Positions 62,835 through 64,000 of a stretch of DNA of 64,000 nucleotides are shown here, one piece after another. Below the pieces are notes generated by a model. The model did no database searches. It was not told the origin of the DNA and saw only the letters and a program-made list of their open reading frames with translations. The stretch spans positions 2,924,501-2,988,500 of the forward strand of contig NZ_CP103057.1 in assembly GCF_025231525.1 (NCBI RefSeq). Reading direction: 5' to 3'. Within the stretch, counting starts at the first letter, position 1, and each line of letters opens with the position of its first letter. A program made the position numbers and the translations under genes. The DNA comes from Sphingomonas endolithica (GTDB taxonomy: Bacteria > Pseudomonadota > Alphaproteobacteria > Sphingomonadales > Sphingomonadaceae).

Positions 62835-62851
62835 AGCAAGGCGCGTGCCAG
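62835..62851 (-). promoter_or_regulatory. Consensus sigma-54 promoter of the transglycosylase-flhA-fliA operon
   Basis: The minus strand reads CTGGCACGCGCCTTGCT, a full match to the sigma-54 consensus YTGGCACG-N4-TTGCW with the required GG-N10-GC spacing. It lies about 38 bp before the transglycosylase start. A sigma-54 activator is encoded in the same flagellar region. Confidence 0.85.
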
Positions 62852-62922
62852 TTGGCCGATGGGCAATGCTAAACCTCGTCATCGCGGACTTGGGTGGTTT
62901 GCCCCTCGAATATGCATGTGTA

Positions 62923-63000
62923 GTTCCCCCGCGAAAGCGGGGGCCCAGGGCCACGAGCACCGGCGTTTGGAACCCTGGGCTCCCGCCTTCGCGGGAGAAC
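62923..63000. repeat. REP-like inverted repeat (CCCGCGAAAGCGGG type)
   Basis: The left arm 62923-62950 (GTTCCCCCGCGAAAGCGGGG, then GCCCAGGG) and right arm 62973-63000 are complementary over 28 bp with two or three mismatches. It lies between flgN and the sigma-54 promoter and may isolate the two transcription units. Confidence 0.8.
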
Positions 63001-63063
63001 ATGATGGTTCATGTCTCAGGCGTACAGCCGCGGACCAAGTCCGGATGACGGTCCTCGCTCCGG

Positions 63064-63390
63064 TCAGGCGTAAGCCCGTACCCCGGCAGGACGGTACGGC
63101 GCCCCGGCATCGCCGGTCAAAACCTGCAGCCGGCGGCGAACATTTGCCGCCATCAGGTTCACGTAGATGCGGCACGTTTCGTTCAGCCGGTCGGCCTCAG
63201 CCGCCAACTCGCGGAGGTCCGTCCCCACCGGCGCCGTGCCGAGCGCCGCGACCGCTTCGATCCCGGCCAGCTTGTCCTGCGTCGCACGGTCCAGCGCGAC
63301 GATGTCGTTGGCTTTCAATGCGGCGATCTCGCGGTGCAGCGCGTCGATCACACCGATTAGCGCCTCGCGACGCCCCTCATTCGGGGTCAT
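63064..63390 (-). CDS. flgN: FlgN-like flagellar export chaperone
   Basis: The 108-residue protein is helical (REALIGVIDALHREIAALKA, ELAAEADRLNETCRIYVNLM, AANVRRRLQVL). FlgN delivers the hook-filament junction proteins FlgK and FlgL. Sequence conservation in this family is weak; the call rests on size, the C-terminal N-x-x-L-M..N.RRL pattern and the place after flgM, overlapping it by 14 bp. Confidence 0.75.
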   Translation of the reverse strand: MTPNEGRREALIGVIDALHREIAALKANDIVALDRATQDKLAGIEAVAALGTAPVGTDLRELAAEADRLNETCRIYVNLMAANVRRRLQVLTGDAGAPYRPAGVRAYA

Positions 63391-63667
63391 GGCGCACCCA
63401 ATCCTTGGTCGCGGCGATCATCTTGTCGGCGATCTTGTCCGGCCGGATGGTGAAGCTGCCCTCGGCAATCGCCTGGCGCAGCTGGGCGACGCGCGCATGG
63501 TCGATCGGCGGCGTGGCGGCGAAGCTGCGCGCGGTGCTGGCGATCGCCGATGGGCTCACACTGTCCAGCGCGGGTTCCTGCGCACGCGTTGCCGCCGGCA
63601 CGATGCGCGGTACCGGCGCTACGCCGCGCTCCGTCTTGATCGGCTTCGCGCCCAGAGGATCCACCAT
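63377..63667 (-). CDS. flgM: Anti-sigma-28 factor FlgM
   Basis: The 96-residue protein starts MVDPLGAKPIKTERG and has the C-terminal FlgM pattern IDHARVAQLRQAIAEGSFTI, then RPDKIADKMI, which binds FliA. The N-terminal half is disordered-looking, as needed for export through the hook-basal body. The ATG at 63667 is preferred because the G-rich sequence before it serves as ribosome site. A sigma-28 promoter lies 33 bp upstream, so FliA would drive its own inhibitor. Confidence 0.88.
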   Translation of the reverse strand: MVDPLGAKPIKTERGVAPVPRIVPAATRAQEPALDSVSPSAIASTARSFAATPPIDHARVAQLRQAIAEGSFTIRPDKIADKMIAATKDWVRHDPE

Positions 63668-63700
63668 GTTCGCCCCTTTCCGGGTCATGCCACGGAAGGA

Positions 63701-63727
63701 ATAACGGCGGGGCGCCGCAAAGCTTTA
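63701..63727 (-). promoter_or_regulatory. Sigma-28 (FliA) promoter of flgM-flgN
   Basis: The minus strand reads TAAA (63727-63724), exactly 15 bp, then GCCGTTAT (63708-63701). This matches the FliA consensus TAAA-N15-GCCGATAA at 10 of 12 positions. It lies 33 bp before the flgM start. Confidence 0.75.
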
Positions 63728-63731
63728 ACAT

Positions 63732-64000
63732 TTATTCGCTCCAGCCCGGCAGCGTGGCCCGGCCGGTCTCGACCGCCACGGCCTGCACCGGTGCCTTGGC
63801 GCCCTCGACCTTGACCAGGAAGCGCGCGCCCGGTGCCGCATCGCCCAGCGCCACGCCCTCGCGCGTGATCGAGAAGGACGCTGTGCCCGCCTCGATCGTC
63901 ACCGCGTCGCCACGCCTGATCACCGGTTCCGCGCGCGATGCGACGGCCGCGGCCGCCGACGCGCTGCGCTTTTGCGCACTGGCCGCGACCAGGAGGGGCA
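63732..64000 (-). CDS. flgA: Flagellar P-ring assembly chaperone FlgA, C-terminal part (5' end outside window)
   Basis: The frame runs in from the right edge (PLLVAASAQKRSASAAAAVA...) and ends TGRATLPGWSE, about 89 residues. It contains the SAF-domain end typical of FlgA: VIRRGDAVTIEAGTASFSIT, VALGDAAPGARFLVKV and AVAVETGRATL. FlgA is a periplasmic protein that helps P-ring assembly. Its place next to flgM-flgN is common. The flgM promoter lies just past its stop. Confidence 0.85.
   Translation of the reverse strand, partial: PLLVAASAQKRSASAAAAVASRAEPVIRRGDAVTIEAGTASFSITREGVALGDAAPGARFLVKVEGAKAPVQAVAVETGRATLPGWSE

Overview
The window looks like chromosome of a high-GC alphaproteobacterium, most likely a Sphingomonas-type sphingomonad. 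The reasons are the dense high-GC coding, three TonB-dependent receptors (one of the DIGKFPDKN type common in sphingomonads, Caulobacter and Xanthomonas), an HWE histidine kinase, the arrangement of the GlcNAc-PTS genes, and many intergenic inverted-repeat (REP-like) elements. No plasmid, phage or transposase gene was seen.

Left part (1-21.8 kb), mixed housekeeping and sensing. It starts with the tail of an unidentified gene and a terminator, then two small AT-richer genes (a membrane protein and an ankyrin protein). Next come ppx/gppA-rlmE (ATGA-coupled), tRNA-Gln(CTG) with a good sigma-70 promoter, an OafA-type acyltransferase with an SGNH domain, and a TonB receptor divergent from an OmpR-type two-component pair. 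An M1 aminopeptidase, an HWE kinase divergent from a PAS-PAS hybrid kinase, a PQQ-type sugar dehydrogenase lipoprotein, a COG2509 flavoprotein, a 557-bp non-coding stretch packed with dyad repeats, an alpha/beta hydrolase and a TMEM175-type channel follow.

GlcNAc/chito-oligosaccharide locus (21.8-34.2 kb). nagR, a SIS-domain deaminase (nagB-II type) and nagA run leftward. A TonB receptor, a GH20 hexosaminidase, an EIIA-HPr-EI fusion (nagF) and an EIICB permease (nagE) run rightward. The two arms share a control region with nested inverted repeats. The inferred pathway is outer-membrane uptake, periplasmic trimming to GlcNAc, PTS import with phosphorylation, deacetylation, then deamination to fructose-6-P.

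Amino-acid block (34.2-38.5 kb). A TlpA-like lipoprotein has a start codon that overlaps the argH start on the other strand. argH, a small LptM-like lipoprotein, lysA and a siroheme-synthase-like gene form a tightly overlapping operon.

Flagellar regulon (38.5-64 kb). A large leftward array carries a sigma-54 activator, then fliE F G H I J K L M N O P Q R, flhB, fliD and fliS. The flagellin gene points rightward from the activator. A TonB-like receptor with a Gly/Arg-rich insert interrupts the flagellar genes. Then come leftward flgA (partial), flgM, flgN and a lytic transglycosylase-flhA-fliA operon. I could read a consensus sigma-54 promoter ahead of the transglycosylase-flhA-fliA operon, and sigma-28 promoters (TAAA-N15-GCCG) ahead of fliD and flgM. 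Together they suggest a sigma-54 to FliA to late-gene cascade. Several REP-like dyads sit between genes inside the flagellar array, and one is apparently embedded in nagF coding sequence.
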